A stretch of DNA of 64,000 nucleotides from Eubacteriales bacterium (GCA_030537195.1 JAUNOK010000015.1:1-64000); one strand, 5' to 3'; counted from the stretch's first letter, positions 1-9,384 are shown. Notes: a model not told the origin generated them from the sequence alone. Numbers and translations: made by a program.

Positions 1-78
1 GATACCAATACAGATAAACCGGCGGGTGGAGATACTACGAATACACCAGCAGGCGCAGATACTTCAACAGATAACTAA
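1..78 (+). CDS. C-terminal end of an unidentified protein (partial)
   Basis: The first 78 bases read in frame 1 as 25 codons and a TAA stop. The peptide is low in complexity and rich in Asp, Thr, Pro, Ala and Gly, with near-repeats of the type AGGDTTNTPAGADTSTD. Such tails are typical of cell-surface or secreted proteins and of linkers, but the body of the protein lies to the left, so no function is assigned. The next gene starts 42 bp downstream with no hairpin between them, so the two may be cotranscribed. Confidence 0.6.
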   Translation, partial: DTNTDKPAGGDTTNTPAGADTSTDN

Positions 79-120
79 AAAACATACTATCTATAACAGA
101 TATTTTAAGGAAGGATTGCT

Positions 121-2493
121 ATGAAATGTGTAATATTAGCTGGAGGTAGTGGTGACAGTTTATGGCCATTATCCAGAAGGAATTTTCCAAAGCAGTTTAT
201 GAATATTAAAGAAGGGCGTTCTATATTACAGGAGACTGTAGTAAGAAATATGCCATTTTGTGAAGAATTCATAATAGTTACCAATGAGAGCTATAAGAAT
301 ATTGTTAATGGACAGATGAAGGCGTTTCAAAGCCTTAAGTACAGAGTTATTCTTGAGGGTACACCGAAAGGAACAGGAGCAGCTGTACTGTTAGGAACTA
401 TGTTTGCCAATCCATCAGAATTGGTTCTGGTTGTTAATTCAGACAACCTTATAGAAGGAGATGGATACAAAGAAGCTATAATTACAGCTAAAGAATATGC
501 TAAGGCTGGACATTTTGCTGTTCTTGGTGTCAGACCAGAGCAGGAGACAGCTTCATATGGGTATATTTTAAGAGATAATGAAAATGTTAAAAAATTCATT
601 GCCAGAATGGACTTTGATGAGGATGAAACAGAGGGACTTTTAGGATATGGTTATGATGAAGGCTATCTGTGGAATAGTGGAATGCTTGTTTTCAGAGCAG
701 GAGATATGACGAATGCCGCAAGGCATCTGGCACCAGAATTATACAATACATGCAGGACAGCAAAAAGAAAAGTTCCTGCAATCAGGAGAGCAGTTCGTTT
801 TTCAGAATCTATAATGAATCCTATGCCACATGGAAGCATAGAAACAATTTTATTAGAAAAATGCAGTTCTATTAAAGTTGTTGAGGTTAACTTTAAATGG
901 ATGGATGTCGGCAATGCGAGCAATCTTGCAGAATTTGGAAATAATATCAAGTCAGAATGCATAATTAAGAATGATTGTGATAATGTTAATATTATAAATA
1001 GTGCGTCGAGACAGCTTGTTGTAGCAAATGACTTAAAAGATGTAGTAGTTGTTAATACAGATGATGCAACGTATGTTTCATCTAAGAAATCTGCTGATAA
1101 TATTAAGCAGATTATGAAAGATAATATGGATACATATGAAGCATTTTTTGATTATAACAGGACTACTTATAAAGAGTGGGGAATACAGGAGATACTTAAT
1201 TATTCACATGGATATAAGGTAAGAAAACTTACAATATTTCCAGGAATGTCAATGTCTCTTCATCAGCACGAGCAAAGAACAGAACAATGGTCTATAGTTG
1301 AAGGTATTGCTACAATTACACTTGGCAATGAGACAGCAGATTATAACAAATATGAGAGTGTGTTTATACCTGTAGGAATTAAGCATAAGATAGCTAATAA
1401 GACAGATAAGAATGTAGTTGTTATTGAGGTTGGTATTGGAGATAATATATCAGATAATGATCTTGTAAAGATATATAATCAGGATAATCAGCCAGCATCA
1501 GGCAATTATGTAAGGCTGGATAAGAGTCCGATTATAAAGCTTGAGCCTGCATTTAAGGATAATCTGTGGGGTGGCACCAAGATACGTGATGTATATGGCA
1601 AGAAATGTGATTATGATGTTATAGGTGAAAGCTGGGAGCTTTCAGCGCATCCAGATGGACAGAGCCGTATAGCTGAGGGAAGATATAAGGGAATGCTCTT
1701 TAATGATTATCTTAATATTATAGGTAAGGACGCGCTTGGATGGAAATGTCAGGCACAGGACAGATTCCCTATCCTTATTAAGTTCATCGATGCCAAGCAG
1801 GCACTTTCTATACAGATTCATCCAGATGATGAATATGCACTCGAGAATGAGAATGAGTATGGAAAGAATGAGATGTGGTATGTAGTGGACAGTGAACCAG
1901 GAGCATACCTCTACTGCGGTCTTTCAAGAGATGCTTCCAAGGAAGAGATTCTTGAGAGAATCAATAACAATACAATCACTGAGATACTCAACAAGATTGA
2001 GGTTAAAGCAGGTGATGTTGTTATGGTTAAAGCAGGAACAATTCATGCAATTGGTGCCGGTGTATTTATATGTGAGATACAGCAGAATTCTAACTGTACA
2101 TATCGTATGTATGATTATGACAGAAGAGATAAGTTCGGCAACCCAAGAGAACTTCATGTAAAGAAGGCACTTGATGTTGTAGATAATCATAAGTACGTTA
2201 AAGACAATAAAACAGAGATTGTTCTTGCAAGAAATGAACATTTTACAGAAGAAAGACTTGTACAGTGCAAATATTTTGAAGTGTTTAAGTACGAAGTGGC
2301 AGATGAAGTCAAGATAGCGGTAGATGAAGCATCATTTGTTTCAGTACTGTTTATCAGCGGAGAAGGAACTATCGAAACCGATGATTATGAAAAGGTAATG
2401 CCATTCAAAGCAGGAGAAAGTTTCTTTATAAGTGCAGGTCAGAGAGGTATAGTTGTTAAGGGCCAGGCGACAATGATTGTTACCAGAGTATAA
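121..2493 (+). CDS. Fused mannose-1-phosphate guanylyltransferase-like / cupin / class I mannose-6-phosphate isomerase
   Basis: This 790-residue protein has three parts. Residues 1 to about 270 have the sugar nucleotidyltransferase fold of GDP-mannose pyrophosphorylase (LAGGSGDSLWPLSR, YLWNSGMLVFRA). About 340-455 is a cupin matching type II PMI C-termini, with HQHEQRTEQW ligands near H381/H383/E388. About 465-790 is a ManA-type zinc phosphomannose isomerase (QIHPDDE at 565-571, TIHAIG around H642). The enzymes of these families interconvert fructose-6-P and mannose-6-P and make GDP-mannose. The first domain departs from the usual active-site motifs: the Arg of GGSGTRLWPLSR is Ser, and the FVEKP motif reads FIARM. 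The isomerase part looks intact. The start has SD AAGGAAGGA. A mannosyltransferase-like GT2 and glmM follow, fitting glycan precursor synthesis. Confidence 0.9.
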   Translation: MKCVILAGGSGDSLWPLSRRNFPKQFMNIKEGRSILQETVVRNMPFCEEFIIVTNESYKNIVNGQMKAFQSLKYRVILEGTPKGTGAAVLLGTMFANPSELVLVVNSDNLIEGDGYKEAIITAKEYAKAGHFAVLGVRPEQETASYGYILRDNENVKKFIARMDFDEDETEGLLGYGYDEGYLWNSGMLVFRAGDMTNAARHLAPELYNTCRTAKRKVPAIRRAVRFSESIMNPMPHGSIETILLEKCSSIKVVEVNFKWMDVGNASNLAEFGNNIKSECIIKNDCDNVNIINSASRQLVVANDLKDVVVVNTDDATYVSSKKSADNIKQIMKDNMDTYEAFFDYNRTTYKEWGIQEILNYSHGYKVRKLTIFPGMSMSLHQHEQRTEQWSIVEGIATITLGNETADYNKYESVFIPVGIKHKIANKTDKNVVVIEVGIGDNISDNDLVKIYNQDNQPASGNYVRLDKSPIIKLEPAFKDNLWGGTKIRDVYGKKCDYDVIGESWELSAHPDGQSRIAEGRYKGMLFNDYLNIIGKDALGWKCQAQDRFPILIKFIDAKQALSIQIHPDDEYALENENEYGKNEMWYVVDSEPGAYLYCGLSRDASKEEILERINNNTITEILNKIEVKAGDVVMVKAGTIHAIGAGVFICEIQQNSNCTYRMYDYDRRDKFGNPRELHVKKALDVVDNHKYVKDNKTEIVLARNEHFTEERLVQCKYFEVFKYEVADEVKIAVDEASFVSVLFISGEGTIETDDYEKVMPFKAGESFFISAGQRGIVVKGQATMIVTRV

Positions 2494-2500
2494 AAAATGT

Positions 2501-2528
2501 TTGCTCTTGACGGATTTTGATGTATAAT
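2501..2528 (+). promoter_or_regulatory. Possible sigma-A promoter for the GT2 gene
   Basis: TTGCTC, a 16-bp spacer and a perfect TATAAT lie between the stop of the fused PMI gene and the GT2 start. The -35 is weak, so this may be an internal promoter within a longer operon. Confidence 0.4.
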
Positions 2529-2563
2529 GACCAGAGAATTCTTTATTAAAAGGAGATAAAAAC

Positions 2564-3301
2564 ATGTTATCAGTAGTAATACCAACATTTAATGAAAGCA
2601 AGAATATCAGAAATCTGGTTGCACAGATTGATGTTGCTTTGAAAGGTGTTGATTATGAAATTGTCTTTGTTGATGATAGTAAGGACAATACACCTGATGT
2701 AATTATGGAAGTTGCTAAAGAATATCCACAGGTAAGAATGGAACATAGAAAGAATGGAACAGGATTAGCAACAGCTGTTCTTGATGGATTTAAGCTTGCA
2801 AAGGGCGAGTATATGGCATGTATGGATGCAGATTTACAGCATCCACCAATTGTTCTTAAATATATGTATAAGGCTATGGAAAGTGGTGCAGATTTCTGTA
2901 TACCTAGCCGACTTATTCCTGGTGGCGATGATGGTGGACTTAACTGGTACAGAAAGTTCGTATCGGGAACAGCAAGAAAGATAGGACAGGTGATGTTACC
3001 ATGCCTTAGAAAGATATCTGATCCAACGAGTGGTCTTTTTATGTTCAGAAGAGAAGTTATCGAGAACGCTGACCTTCAGCCTATTGGATGGAAAATTATG
3101 GTTGAAGTTCTTGCTATGGGAACATACAGCAAGGTAGTTGAGATCCCATATAAGTTCCAGCAGAGAACTGAGGGTGAGTCAAAGCTTTCTGGAAAGGTTA
3201 CATTAGAGTACTTAAAGCAGCTCAAGAATCTCAGAAAGAGATACAATAAGAGTAATAAGTATGAAGTTGAAGTATGGTCAACTGAGAAAATGATGGCATA
3301 A
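2564..3301 (+). CDS. Family 2 glycosyltransferase (polyprenol-phosphate mannosyltransferase-like)
   Basis: The 245-residue product has the GT-A fold of family 2 glycosyltransferases. It begins SVVIPTFNESKNI, has VFVDDSKDNT for the nucleotide site, and MDADLQHPP (about 87-95) as the DxD metal site. It resembles DPM1-type enzymes that move mannose or glucose from a nucleotide sugar to polyprenyl phosphate on the cytoplasmic face. No C-terminal membrane segments are present, so it is the short soluble type. Start: ATG 2564 with SD AAAAGGAGA about 7 bp upstream. Its place between the mannose enzyme and glmM supports a mannosyl-lipid donor role; the exact sugar is an inference. Confidence 0.85.
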   Translation: MLSVVIPTFNESKNIRNLVAQIDVALKGVDYEIVFVDDSKDNTPDVIMEVAKEYPQVRMEHRKNGTGLATAVLDGFKLAKGEYMACMDADLQHPPIVLKYMYKAMESGADFCIPSRLIPGGDDGGLNWYRKFVSGTARKIGQVMLPCLRKISDPTSGLFMFRREVIENADLQPIGWKIMVEVLAMGTYSKVVEIPYKFQQRTEGESKLSGKVTLEYLKQLKNLRKRYNKSNKYEVEVWSTEKMMA

Positions 3302-3334
3302 TAATTGTGCGTATGTTTGGAAGAGGATAATATT

Positions 3335-4687
3335 ATGGGTAAGTATTTTGGAACTGATGGATTCAGAGGAGAGGCTAATGTCACTCTTACCGTTGACCAT
3401 GCATTTAAAGTGGGAAGATTCTTAGGCTGGTATTATAGTAAGAATCATGAGGATGGTAAAGCTAAGATTGTTATTGGTAAAGATACAAGAAGAAGCAGTT
3501 ATATGTTTGAGTATTCTTTGGTAGCAGGTCTTACAGCATCAGGAGCAGATGCATACCTGCTTCATGTTACAACTACACCGAGTGTTTCTTATGTGGCAAG
3601 AACAGAAGATTTTGATTGCGGAATTATGATTTCTGCAAGTCATAATCCTTTCTATGACAACGGAATTAAGCTTATTAATGCAGCTGGCGAGAAGATGAAG
3701 GAAGATGTTATCTCTGAAATCGAAAAATACCTTGATGGAGAGATGGGAGAGATTCCATACGCAACAAGAGAGAAGATTGGATGCACAGTAGATTACACTG
3801 CAGGCCGTAACAGATATATGGGATATCTTATGAGTCTTGCAATCTATTCATTCAAGGGAATAAGAGTAGGTCTTGATGCTTCTAATGGTAGTGCATGGAC
3901 ACTTGCCAAGGCTGTATTTGATGCGCTTGGAGCTAAGACATATGTTATAAATGCAGCTCCAGACGGAACTAATATTAATGAGAACTGCGGTTCTACACAT
4001 ATTGAAGGACTTCAGGACTTAGTTAGAAGAGAACATCTTGATGTCGGATTCGCATTTGACGGTGATGCAGACAGATGTCTCTGTGTAGATGAAAAGGGTA
4101 ATGTCATAACAGGTGACCATATTCTCTATATCTATGGATGCTACATGAAGGACAGAGATAAGCTTGCAGGCAACAAGGTTGTAACAACTGTTATGTCTAA
4201 CTTCGGACTCTACAAAGCATTTGACGCAGTAGGAATCGAGTATGAGAAGACTAAGGTTGGCGATAAGTATGTATATGAATGTATGTCAGAGAATGGCTAC
4301 CGTATAGGCGGAGAGCAGTCAGGACATATTATATTCTCTAAATATGCAACAACAGGTGATGGAATTATCACAGCTCTTAAGATGATGGAAGTTATGCTTG
4401 CAAAGAAGAAGACATTATCAGAGCTTGCGGCACCACTTGTTATATATCCACAGGTTCTTAAGAACATCAGAGTTACAGATAAGACACAGGCACAGGATGA
4501 TGCAGATGTTAAGACCGCAGTTAAGGAAGTAGCGAGTGCACTTGGCACAGATGGACGAATCCTTGTACGCGAAAGCGGAACAGAGCCTGTTGTTCGTGTA
4601 ATGGTTGAGGCTGGAAGTACAGAAGAGTGTGAGAAGTATGTCGACCAGGTTATAGATGTCATAAAGAGCAAGGGATACGCAGTATAA
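3335..4687 (+). CDS. glmM: Phosphoglucosamine mutase
   Basis: A 450-residue alpha-D-phosphohexomutase that converts glucosamine-6-P to glucosamine-1-P, the step before UDP-GlcNAc for peptidoglycan. It shows GKYFGTDGFRGEAN at the N-terminus, the phosphoserine loop ISASHNP (Ser102), the metal loop FDGDADR, the sugar loop GGEQSGHI and the phosphate-binding RESGTEP near the C-terminus, all intact. The frame opens upstream at a TTG (3305), but ATG 3335 has SD AGAGG and matches the family N-terminus. It starts 34 bp after the GT2 gene without a terminator, so the two are probably cotranscribed. Confidence 0.96.
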   Translation: MGKYFGTDGFRGEANVTLTVDHAFKVGRFLGWYYSKNHEDGKAKIVIGKDTRRSSYMFEYSLVAGLTASGADAYLLHVTTTPSVSYVARTEDFDCGIMISASHNPFYDNGIKLINAAGEKMKEDVISEIEKYLDGEMGEIPYATREKIGCTVDYTAGRNRYMGYLMSLAIYSFKGIRVGLDASNGSAWTLAKAVFDALGAKTYVINAAPDGTNINENCGSTHIEGLQDLVRREHLDVGFAFDGDADRCLCVDEKGNVITGDHILYIYGCYMKDRDKLAGNKVVTTVMSNFGLYKAFDAVGIEYEKTKVGDKYVYECMSENGYRIGGEQSGHIIFSKYATTGDGIITALKMMEVMLAKKKTLSELAAPLVIYPQVLKNIRVTDKTQAQDDADVKTAVKEVASALGTDGRILVRESGTEPVVRVMVEAGSTEECEKYVDQVIDVIKSKGYAV

Positions 4688-4703
4688 ATTTATATGAATA
4701 TTT

Positions 4704-4753
4704 TCAACACCTCCACATAAGATTAATTAGGTCTTATTGTGGGGGTGTTTTTT
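4704..4753 (+). terminator. Rho-independent terminator after glmM
   Basis: AACACCTCCACATAAGA pairs with TCTTATTGTGGGGGTGTT across a short AT loop and is followed by a run of T. The 3' arm and T-run extend into the 5' end of the next gene, so the GGGGG of the stem could double as its ribosome site. Confidence 0.85.
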
Positions 4754-5185
4754 ATGTGTAGAAAACTAAGGGGAAAAGTTGTGACTGTCATGCTGGCATT
4801 GTTGATAATTATGCCTGTGTGTGCCATGATGGGGTGCGCTGGCAGCAAAGAGCCGGATAATAAGACCAGTGTTGATTATACAGTGGTTGAAAATGCGGAT
4901 TTGCCGGAGGAACTTAAGAAGCTTATTGAAAGCAAAAAAGATAAAGTGATGAGGCTTACATATACTACTAAGGATTATACATATGTTGTGGCCGGTTATG
5001 GAACAAGAGAAACCAGCGGATATTCAATTAAGGTTAATAATGTCTACACAGGTGATAATGCACTGTATATTGATCTTAACCTGATAGGACCTGCTGCTGG
5101 TGAAGCGGTAAATGAGGTGGAGACATATCCGGTAATAGTGCTTAAGATGGAGCGGCGGGAAGAAAGCGTCGTATTTAAAATGTAG
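4754..5185 (+). CDS. PrcB-like domain lipoprotein
   Basis: A protein of about 143 residues with a basic N-region, a hydrophobic core and a lipobox-like AMMGC, so it is probably a lipoprotein. The last 70 residues (YVVAGYGTRETSGYSIKVNN onward, ending in a hydrophobic PVIVLKM strand) fit the PrcB C-terminal domain, first seen in a subunit of the Treponema dentilisin protease complex; its role in Firmicutes is not established. Start is uncertain. ATG 4754 keeps the basic MCRKLRGK segment. GTG 4781 has a better-placed SD (AAGGGG, 7 bp) but loses the positive charges. It lies 20 bp before the SPOCS-LysM gene, which suggests a shared transcript. Confidence 0.7.
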   Translation: MCRKLRGKVVTVMLALLIIMPVCAMMGCAGSKEPDNKTSVDYTVVENADLPEELKKLIESKKDKVMRLTYTTKDYTYVVAGYGTRETSGYSIKVNNVYTGDNALYIDLNLIGPAAGEAVNEVETYPVIVLKMERREESVVFKM

Positions 5186-5205
5186 AATGTATGGGAGGTC
5201 AGTCT

Positions 5206-6789
5206 GTGAGACTCAGAACAGAAAATATTCATGAATACAGATTAAAATGTAATACTGTGGCACAGATTACACTGGATGATGATTTTAATGTGCCTGATAC
5301 AAAGGATGATATTGAACTGATAGTAAAGGAATGGGGAAATGTCCAGACAGACAGTGTTAAAGTCAATAAGGATAAAGCAACAGTGGATGGAGAATTAAGA
5401 TTTGCACTGCTGTATATCGGTGCCTCATCCAGTGCAGAACGTATGCATCCTGTTAAGATGGACGGGAGAATGAATTTTAGTGAAAATGTGAATCTTTCGA
5501 GTGACTGCACAGGAGATTATATAACATGTCAGGCATCGATAGAGGATCTCAGTATTAAGGCAATTAATTCAAGAAAGATAAGTGTTAAAGCGATAGTTAC
5601 CCTTAAACTTATATGTGAGAATCTTCAGGATATACAGATGGTAACAGGTGTGGAAGAGACTGAGAATACCGACATACAGCAGCTTGGAAAGGAACAGGAA
5701 TTCGTACAGCTTGCAGTTAACCAGCGTGATAATTTCAGAATCCGGGAAAATGTATCACTCCCAGCAGGAAAACCGGAGATACAGGAAATAATCTGGGACG
5801 ATGTTGACGTAAGAAATTTAAATACAAGGCTTGCAGATGATGGACTATCGTTGGCTGGGGAGTTAGACATATTTGTAATGTATATCGGAAACGGTGATAC
5901 GGGCAATGTGCAGTGGTATGAGACAACAGCTTCATTTGAGGGACGTCTGGATATAAGCGGGTGTAATGCTGATATGATACCATATGTCAATTTCCAGATA
6001 ATTGGAAAGACAATTGAAGAAAGACCCGACCTTGATGGTGAAAACCGCGATATTGCAGTTGAAGTGGTACTTGATATGGACGTCAAGGCATATGAGGAGA
6101 GAAAGAAAGACGTGATAGCAGATATATATTCACCATCATATGATATGGAAATAGAGACTTCTGATACACAGCTTCGTTGTCTTGTTGTGCGTAACAATGT
6201 GTCAAGCCGCGTATCAGGTAATCTGCAGCTTGAAAACTATGCAGATCTTATGCAGATATGCAATTGTACAGCGACAGTGCAGCTGGATGATGTTACATAT
6301 TCGGCAGGAGAGCTTGTGGTGGAGGGAGTTGTCAGTGCAAATGTGTTCTACATAACGTCGAGCGACAGCCAGCCACTTGGAAGTGTTCACACGATAATTC
6401 CATTTGCGAGTACAGTTAAGATTGCAGAGATAAATCCTGATGCGCTTGAATATAATATAAAACCTTCAATACAGCAGCTCTCAGCAACGATAAACAGTGC
6501 AGGAGTAATAGAGGTTAAAGCATCTGTTTCATTAGATGTAATTGTTTTCAAGAACTTTGAGTATTGTGGAATCAAGAGTGCCTATATGTCAGAAGAAAAA
6601 TGTGATCTTTCACAGATGCCATCAATGACAGGATATATTGCAGATGGAACTAAGACATTATGGGATGTTGCTAAAATGTATCACACTACAGCGGATTCAA
6701 TAAAGGCAAGTAATCCTAAATGTGCTGATGGATTGTCAGAATCTTTGGTTATACCAAGAAAGACAAAACTTCTGTTAGTGAAAGCATAG
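5206..6789 (+). CDS. sipL: SipL-like SPOCS (DUF3794) and LysM protein, spore envelope
   Basis: A 527-residue protein with repeated SPOCS/DUF3794 regions (about 1-150, 150-300, 320-460) and a C-terminal LysM-like module of about 45 residues (GYIADGTKTLWDVAKMYHTT). This layout and length match SipL of Clostridioides difficile, which binds SpoIVA and is needed for coat attachment and engulfment. Start: GTG 5206, with SD GGGAGG 7 bp upstream; an in-frame ATG at 5191 lies in the SD itself and is unlikely. It supports the view that this organism can sporulate, with spoIIR and spoIIID elsewhere in the window. Confidence 0.8.
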   Translation: MRLRTENIHEYRLKCNTVAQITLDDDFNVPDTKDDIELIVKEWGNVQTDSVKVNKDKATVDGELRFALLYIGASSSAERMHPVKMDGRMNFSENVNLSSDCTGDYITCQASIEDLSIKAINSRKISVKAIVTLKLICENLQDIQMVTGVEETENTDIQQLGKEQEFVQLAVNQRDNFRIRENVSLPAGKPEIQEIIWDDVDVRNLNTRLADDGLSLAGELDIFVMYIGNGDTGNVQWYETTASFEGRLDISGCNADMIPYVNFQIIGKTIEERPDLDGENRDIAVEVVLDMDVKAYEERKKDVIADIYSPSYDMEIETSDTQLRCLVVRNNVSSRVSGNLQLENYADLMQICNCTATVQLDDVTYSAGELVVEGVVSANVFYITSSDSQPLGSVHTIIPFASTVKIAEINPDALEYNIKPSIQQLSATINSAGVIEVKASVSLDVIVFKNFEYCGIKSAYMSEEKCDLSQMPSMTGYIADGTKTLWDVAKMYHTTADSIKASNPKCADGLSESLVIPRKTKLLLVKA

Positions 6790-6799
6790 AGCAGATAAC

Positions 6800-6835
6800 T
6801 AAGGGGTACAGGTAGTTTTTCACCTGTACCCCTTA
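6800..6835. terminator. Inverted repeat between convergent genes
   Basis: TAAGGGGTACAGGT and ACCTGTACCCCTTA form a perfect 14-bp stem with an 8-nt loop between the convergent SipL-like and MATE genes. Neither side has a strong T-run, so termination is inferred from the position and stem. Confidence 0.7.
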
Positions 6836-6860
6836 ACTTGCTAAATCATATTTATCAGAG

Positions 6861-8243
6861 TTAATTTTCTGTCTTTTCGATTTTAATTGTGGATTTCTTC
6901 CATATTCCTGTCCAGTATAGTGCGTAGAGTATGGCAGCGGAAGTTCCGTTACTGATTACGACAGCGTACCATACAGATTCAACGCCCATATTAAGTACAT
7001 TGGCACATACCCATAGTGTAAGCAGACGGAATATCCATATTCTTGAAGCATCGACAATCATTGTAATCATTGTATGACCGCTTCCCTGAAAAAGTCCCTG
7101 AGTAACATTGTAGAATGCATTACTCCAGCACCAGAAAGCCATAAGTGAAAGAAAATCCGTTGCAAGCGGGATGACTCTGTCATCTGTTGAAAAGAATGTT
7201 ACCATGGCCTGTGAGATGAATCTTCTTGAAAGAATCAGACCGAAGAATAACAGGAACAGTGCTCCCATACGGAGTGCATAATGGTAAGCTTTGTCGGCTC
7301 TTTCCTGCTGACCGGCCCCGATATTCTGACCTACTATGGTTGATATTGCAGAACCTATACCGCTCGCCGGCATAGTAATGATACTGTTAATCTTGTTGCC
7401 GATACCGTATGCGCTTGTAGCGATGAATCCGTAGGCATTAACATTTTTAGTCATAAGAAGGAAACCAAGCTGCATAGTACTTCCGCCTATTGCAGTAGGA
7501 AGTCCGATTTTTACAATCGAGCCCATCTTATTACCTTCAAATCTAAATCCTTTGAAATTAATTCTTATAAGCTGTCCTGGTCTTGTAAGTACGATAAGTG
7601 CAACAACTGCACATGGAATCTTGGCAAGCAGAGTGGCAAGTGCTGCACCGCCGATACCCCATTTGAAAACCATAAGGAATAATGGGTCTAATATAAGGTT
7701 GATAACAACACCGAGTATATTAAGAAGCATAGGCTTTACGGTGTCGCCCTGAGCCTGTTTTACTGATGTAAATAAGTTAATAGTAAACAGGAATGGAAGG
7801 TCAAGAACAACAATTCTTATGTATGTAAGTCCGTATCTATAGATACTGCCATCTGCACCAAGCCATCGTACAAGTCCAGGAGAGACAAGCCAGCAGATGA
7901 GTGCACATAATACAGAAAAACCAAGTGAAGTAAGACAGATGTGATTAGCCATGGAATTGGCCTGTTTATCTTCTCTTGCACCGAGATATTGTGATATGAG
8001 AATTGCTCCGGCTGTTGTTATACCATTACCGAAATTAATCAGAATATTCTGGAACGGAGATACAAGTGTGATGGCTGACTGATTCTCAGTTCCTATCCGT
8101 CCGAGCCAGAAAGTATCTGTCAGATTGTACATTGACTGGATAAAGCTGTTAATCATAACGGGAATCGCAAGCATAAGAATTGCATGGAAAAGATTACCAT
8201 TAAGAATCATATTTCGTTTGTCTTCGCTTATTGGTTTTGCCAT
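6861..8243 (-). CDS. MATE family multidrug/cation efflux transporter
   Basis: A 460-residue membrane protein with about 12 transmembrane segments in two repeated halves. The N-terminus has the MATE pattern (LAIPVMINSFIQSMYNLTD, then FWLGRIG), and the second half repeats it (GLPTAIGGSTMQLGFLL, VGQNIGAGQ). MATE carriers export cationic drugs or metabolites in exchange for Na+ or H+. It is divergent from an AraC-type regulator with a 215-bp shared control region, so that regulator probably controls it. The substrate cannot be told from sequence. Confidence 0.92.
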   Translation of the reverse strand: MAKPISEDKRNMILNGNLFHAILMLAIPVMINSFIQSMYNLTDTFWLGRIGTENQSAITLVSPFQNILINFGNGITTAGAILISQYLGAREDKQANSMANHICLTSLGFSVLCALICWLVSPGLVRWLGADGSIYRYGLTYIRIVVLDLPFLFTINLFTSVKQAQGDTVKPMLLNILGVVINLILDPLFLMVFKWGIGGAALATLLAKIPCAVVALIVLTRPGQLIRINFKGFRFEGNKMGSIVKIGLPTAIGGSTMQLGFLLMTKNVNAYGFIATSAYGIGNKINSIITMPASGIGSAISTIVGQNIGAGQQERADKAYHYALRMGALFLLFFGLILSRRFISQAMVTFFSTDDRVIPLATDFLSLMAFWCWSNAFYNVTQGLFQGSGHTMITMIVDASRIWIFRLLTLWVCANVLNMGVESVWYAVVISNGTSAAILYALYWTGIWKKSTIKIEKTEN

Positions 8244-8321
8244 AATAGACCTTCTTTCATTATATAAATTGATTAAAATACTTATGTTTTACAGAAAAAT
8301 TCTCAAAATACTGATTATTTG

Positions 8322-8350
8322 TTGACATTTCGAAATCCTTTATACATAAT
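8322..8350 (+). promoter_or_regulatory. Promoter of the AraC-type regulator
   Basis: A consensus TTGACA and CATAAT separated by 17 bp lie about 108 bp upstream of the regulator start. The region between it and the divergent MATE start is AT-rich; I see no clear operator dyad. Confidence 0.6.
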
Positions 8351-8458
8351 ATAAGCATAAAAAACAGTGATTTCTACAATTAAACCAATAAAAAATCAAG
8401 ATAATACAGAAATATTATTATATTAGTCGTGAAATGCTAGAATGAGAGGGTGGAGTAT

Positions 8459-9292
8459 ATGTTTCAGGATATGTCGAAGGATTTTGATATTAAGAGAATT
8501 AAGAGGAGTAATGCAAATAGTTCGATAGGATTAGAAGCACATGTGCATCCATTTAATGAAATATTCTATCTTTCAAGTGGGGAGTGCACGAGCTTTATTG
8601 ACCACAACATTTATAAGTTCGGAAAGGGTGACCTTGTTATTGTTCCAAGCGGCTGTCTTCACAGGACAACTTATAATGGAAAAGGAATGCATGAAAGAAT
8701 TGTAATAAGCTTCCGTAATGAAGCGACTGAATGGATTCAGAATGAAACTGGTAAAGAACTGATGGCGAACTGTATGAAGCCAGGTGTAATTAATATTCCG
8801 GAGAAAAGAAGAGATTATGTAGTTGCATTGTTAGACAAGCTTATATTTGAGAATGATTCACCAGATGAGCTGTCGCCGGCATTTATCAAGGTCGGACTCA
8901 TAGAACTGCTGCTTTTTATTATCCGCTGTAAGAATTATGAAGAAAATGTTATTAAAGAAATTGATGTAGATAATAGGATAATTCAGGAAGTTGCTACTTA
9001 TATATATGAGCATTATGCAGATAATCTGTCACTTGAAAATGTTGCTGACAAATTCAACTTAAGCAGGTCATATCTGTCTAAGAAATTTAAGACTGCTACG
9101 GGATTTGGATTTAAAGAATATATTATTAATGTAAGAATACAGAATGCGTGCAGACTGTTGCTTGAGACAGACAGATCTATTACTGATATTGCATTTGAAT
9201 GTGGGTTTAATGACAGCAATTATTTTGGAGATGCCTTCAGGAAAGCAAAGGGAATTTCGCCGCATAAGTACCGTAAGAACGAAACATTTTAG
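8459..9292 (+). CDS. AraC family transcriptional regulator with cupin sensor domain
   Basis: A 277-residue regulator. The N-terminal part (about 1-140) is a cupin-like AraC_binding domain (HVHPFNEIFYLSSGE, then GDLVIVPSGCLH). The C-terminal 100 residues form the double helix-turn-helix of AraC/XylS proteins (NLSRSYLSKKFK and ITDIAFECGFNDSNYFGDAF). Start: ATG 8459 with SD GAGAGGG 8 bp upstream; a GTG at 8450 overlaps the SD. Divergent placement suggests that it regulates the MATE pump at 6861-8243. The ligand is unknown. Confidence 0.88.
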   Translation: MFQDMSKDFDIKRIKRSNANSSIGLEAHVHPFNEIFYLSSGECTSFIDHNIYKFGKGDLVIVPSGCLHRTTYNGKGMHERIVISFRNEATEWIQNETGKELMANCMKPGVINIPEKRRDYVVALLDKLIFENDSPDELSPAFIKVGLIELLLFIIRCKNYEENVIKEIDVDNRIIQEVATYIYEHYADNLSLENVADKFNLSRSYLSKKFKTATGFGFKEYIINVRIQNACRLLLETDRSITDIAFECGFNDSNYFGDAFRKAKGISPHKYRKNETF

Positions 9293-9314
9293 GCTTGTAA
9301 TTATAAGATTGTAC

Positions 9315-9343
9315 TTGATTTCATACAATTTCTTTAATATAAT
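9315..9343 (+). promoter_or_regulatory. Promoter of ispE
   Basis: TTGATT, 17 bp and a perfect TATAAT, 42 bp before the ispE start codon. Confidence 0.6.
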
Positions 9344-9384
9344 AGTCTTGAAATATGGATTTTGTATACAAGGTTAGGTAATAT

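Noticed and set aside
327-962. Minus-strand frames inside the first gene
   Set aside because: They are antisense shadows of a clearly conserved coding sequence.
6800-6835. An insertion-sequence end at the long inverted repeat
   Set aside because: A single hairpin between convergent genes without a transposase or target duplication; a terminator is simpler.
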